Shown piece by piece: positions 62,298-64,000 of a stretch of DNA of 64,000 bases. The notes beneath the pieces were generated by a model that saw only the letters and a program-made list of their open reading frames with translations, made no database searches and had not been told where the DNA came from. Each line of letters begins with the position of its first letter. The stretch's first letter is position 1. The DNA is from Chryseobacterium aurantiacum (lineage in GTDB: Bacteria; Bacteroidota; Bacteroidia; Flavobacteriales; Weeksellaceae): contig NZ_PXUE01000005.1 of the NCBI RefSeq assembly GCF_003020585.1, positions 62,001-126,000 on the forward strand, given 5' to 3'. The position numbers and the translations under genes were made by a program.

Positions 62298-63875
62298 TTA
62301 GTTGTATTTAGAAGCTAAATCGTTAGCTGCCTGCTTAAGAACGCTTGTAATATCGTTATCGATTTTCCCAGCCTTAATTGCAGCCATAGTATCTGGGTGC
62401 TTAGATCTTAGGAATTCGATATATTCGTGTTGGAATTCTTTAATCTTTCTGATAGGAACGTTTCTCATTAAGTTTTCTGTTCCAGCATATACAATTGCTA
62501 CCTGACTGTCTACAGGAAGCGGTGCATTTACCGGCTGCTTAAGGATTTCTACGTTTCTTTCTCCTTTAGAGATTACAGCTAAAGTAGAAGCATCAAGGTC
62601 AGAACCAAATTTAGCAAACGCTTCAAGTTCTTTATATTGAGCCTGGTCTAATTTTAGTGTACCAGAAACTTTTTTCATTGATTTGATCTGAGCGTTACCT
62701 CCTACTCTCGATACAGAGATACCAACGTTGATCGCTGGACGAACCCCTGAGTTGAATAGATCAGACTCCAAGAAGATCTGTCCGTCTGTAATAGAGATTA
62801 CGTTTGTAGGGATATACGCAGAAACGTCACCAGCCTGAGTTTCGATAATTGGAAGTGCAGTTAATGAACCACCACCTTTTACGATTGGCTTAAGAGACTC
62901 TGGTAAGTCATTCATTTGACTAGCGATATTGTCATCAGCGATAACTTTCGCAGCTCTTTCCAATAGTCTTGAGTGAAGATAGAAAACGTCTCCAGGGTAA
63001 GCTTCACGGCCCGGTGGTCTTCTTAATAGTAGAGAAAGCTCACGGTAAGCAACTGCTTGTTTAGATAAATCATCATAAACAATTAAAGCTGGTCTACCAG
63101 TGTCTCTGAAGAACTCCCCGATAGAAGCACCTGCCATTGCAGAATATACCTGCATAGGAACTGGATCTGATGCGTTAGCTGCAACAATTACAGTATATGC
63201 TAAAGCTCCTTTATCAGAAAGTGTTTTAACAATTTGTGCTACTGTAGATGCTTTTTGACCAATCGCAACATATATACAATATACAGGATTACCTGCATCA
63301 AAAAATTCTCTTTGGTTAATGATTGTATCAATCGCAACAGTAGTTTTACCTGTCTGTCTGTCACCAATGATAAGCTCTCTCTGCCCTCTTCCTACAGGAA
63401 TCATCGCATCAATTGCAACGATACCTGACTGTAAAGGTTCAGTTACCGGCTGTCTGAAGATAACTCCAGGAGCCTTTCTTTCCAATGGCATTTCGTATAA
63501 TTCTCCAGTAATAGGACCTTTACCATCGATTGGGTTACCAAGAGTATCTACTACTCTTCCTAACATTCCTTCTCCTACTTTGATAGAAGAGATTCTGTTT
63601 GTTCTTCTTACTGTATCCCCTTCTTTTACTAATTTACTTTCACCAAGTAGAGCAACACCTACGTTGTCTTCTTCAAGGTTAAGTACAATACCTTCTACAT
63701 CACTAGAAAATTTCACCAACTCTCCGTATTGTACGTTTTCTAACCCGTATACACGAGCAATACCATCACCGATGGTTAAAACTGTACCTACTTCCTCAAC
63801 ATTTGATTGAGTGTCGAAGTTGGCCAATTGCTGTTTTAAGATCGCAGATACTTCTGCCGGATTTATTTCTGCCAT
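62298..63875 (-). CDS. atpA: ATP synthase alpha subunit
   Basis: 525 aa F1 alpha. Walker [15 protein letters not shown], the [31 protein letters not shown] segment with the alpha-type [12 protein letters not shown] motif, and a normal length. Between atpH (16 bases away) and atpG. Long antisense frames in this gene are shadows. Confidence 0.98.
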   Translation of the reverse strand: MAEINPAEVSAILKQQLANFDTQSNVEEVGTVLTIGDGIARVYGLENVQYGELVKFSSDVEGIVLNLEEDNVGVALLGESKLVKEGDTVRRTNRISSIKVGEGMLGRVVDTLGNPIDGKGPITGELYEMPLERKAPGVIFRQPVTEPLQSGIVAIDAMIPVGRGQRELIIGDRQTGKTTVAIDTIINQREFFDAGNPVYCIYVAIGQKASTVAQIVKTLSDKGALAYTVIVAANASDPVPMQVYSAMAGASIGEFFRDTGRPALIVYDDLSKQAVAYRELSLLLRRPPGREAYPGDVFYLHSRLLERAAKVIADDNIASQMNDLPESLKPIVKGGGSLTALPIIETQAGDVSAYIPTNVISITDGQIFLESDLFNSGVRPAINVGISVSRVGGNAQIKSMKKVSGTLKLDQAQYKELEAFAKFGSDLDASTLAVISKGERNVEILKQPVNAPLPVDSQVAIVYAGTENLMRNVPIRKIKEFQHEYIEFLRSKHPDTMAAIKAGKIDNDITSVLKQAANDLASKYN

Positions 63876-63891
63876 TGTATGGTTGTTTTTC

Positions 63892-64000
63892 TTAATTTAA
63901 TTGAAAATCTTTTTTAACTTGGTTCAATTTTGTCTTCACAGACGCATCTACCTGCTGGTCACCTACTCTTAGGATGTATCCTCCTAAAATATCCTGGTTG
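63892..64000 (-). CDS. atpH: ATP synthase delta subunit, N-terminus cut
   Basis: Only the last 36 codons are in the window. The visible tail [18 protein letters not shown] then [14 protein letters not shown] is the conserved delta-subunit (OSCP) C-terminus, GG-x-LRVGD. It ends 16 bases before atpA, in the normal atpH-atpA-atpG order. Confidence 0.93.
   Translation of the reverse strand, partial: NQDILGGYILRVGDQQVDASVKTKLNQVKKDFQLN

Noticed and set aside
63319..63810. A 163-codon antisense ORF inside atpA
   Set aside because: Shadow of a highly conserved gene; no start signals or protein features of its own.
1..64000. CRISPR arrays, tRNA, rRNA, insertion sequences, prophage
   Set aside because: No regularly spaced repeats with spacers, no cloverleaf-like or rRNA segments, and no transposase or integrase genes were seen.

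Overview
The window is an AT-rich chromosomal segment from a Flavobacteriia-type bacterium, most likely Chryseobacterium or a close Weeksellaceae relative (inference). The evidence is: Bacteroidota promoters (TAnnTTTG -7 boxes, some with an upstream TTTTG or TTG about 20 bases away) ahead of about 21 transcription units; type IX secretion C-terminal sorting domains; a Bacteroidetes-type T6SS baseplate pair; a PER/VEB-like subclass A2 class A beta-lactamase; menaquinone (menA/menB) and mevalonate-pathway genes; and many small lipoproteins. Nearly all genes lie on the minus strand. I saw no tRNA, rRNA, CRISPR array, insertion sequence or prophage.

Layout, left to right. 0-9.7 kb: a lipoprotein cut by the window edge, a 1251-residue DUF3857/transglutaminase protein, MmcQ/YjbR, a Rossmann oxidoreductase, glutathione peroxidase, a LolA-like protein, KdsB, a PAP2 phosphatase and a membrane protein. 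9.7-16.4 kb: an aminotransferase, lipoprotein and phosphosugar mutase cluster, a DUF2807 lipoprotein, an unannotated structured RNA candidate, then a polyprenyl-linked glycosyltransferase with a DUF4199 protein. 16.5-24 kb: SRP RNA (ffs), UPF0173 hydrolase, SRPBCC protein, menA, menB, a TPR protein, gyrA and DUF4286. 24-31.5 kb: small envelope proteins, an acetyltransferase with YetF, a 44-residue double-glycine leader peptide, a TonB-like secreted protein, uvrA and the beta-lactamase. 31.5-38.9 kb: tssE-tssF, an APC permease, DUF4920, an M14 carboxypeptidase, a roughly 960-base gene-free region full of TTTACA/TGTAAA half-sites, and an XRE regulator. 39-48.6 kb: proline dehydrogenase, a UbiA prenyltransferase with a mevalonate-type kinase, two MFS transporters, thiolase, small envelope proteins and a bifunctional nuclease. 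48.7-64 kb: etfBA, an SDR, two T9SS cargo proteins, an M20 peptidase, a lipoprotein, a THUMP-like methyltransferase, methylmalonyl-CoA mutase small subunit, DivIC, udk, clpS, a CNNM/CorC protein, and atpG-atpA-atpH (atpH cut by the right edge).

Most of the window is housekeeping: quinone and isoprenoid synthesis, acyl-CoA and proline oxidation feeding ETF and menaquinone, and ATP synthase. The most interesting places are the XRE regulator with its dense operator-like array, the 90-nt structured RNA candidate near 14.7 kb, the four-cysteine GG-leader peptide at 26.5 kb, the TGTTAA-N5-TGTTAA tandem site upstream of the TonB-like gene, the isolated TssE/TssF pair, the KTG-to-RTG change in the beta-lactamase, and several families of short interspersed repeats.
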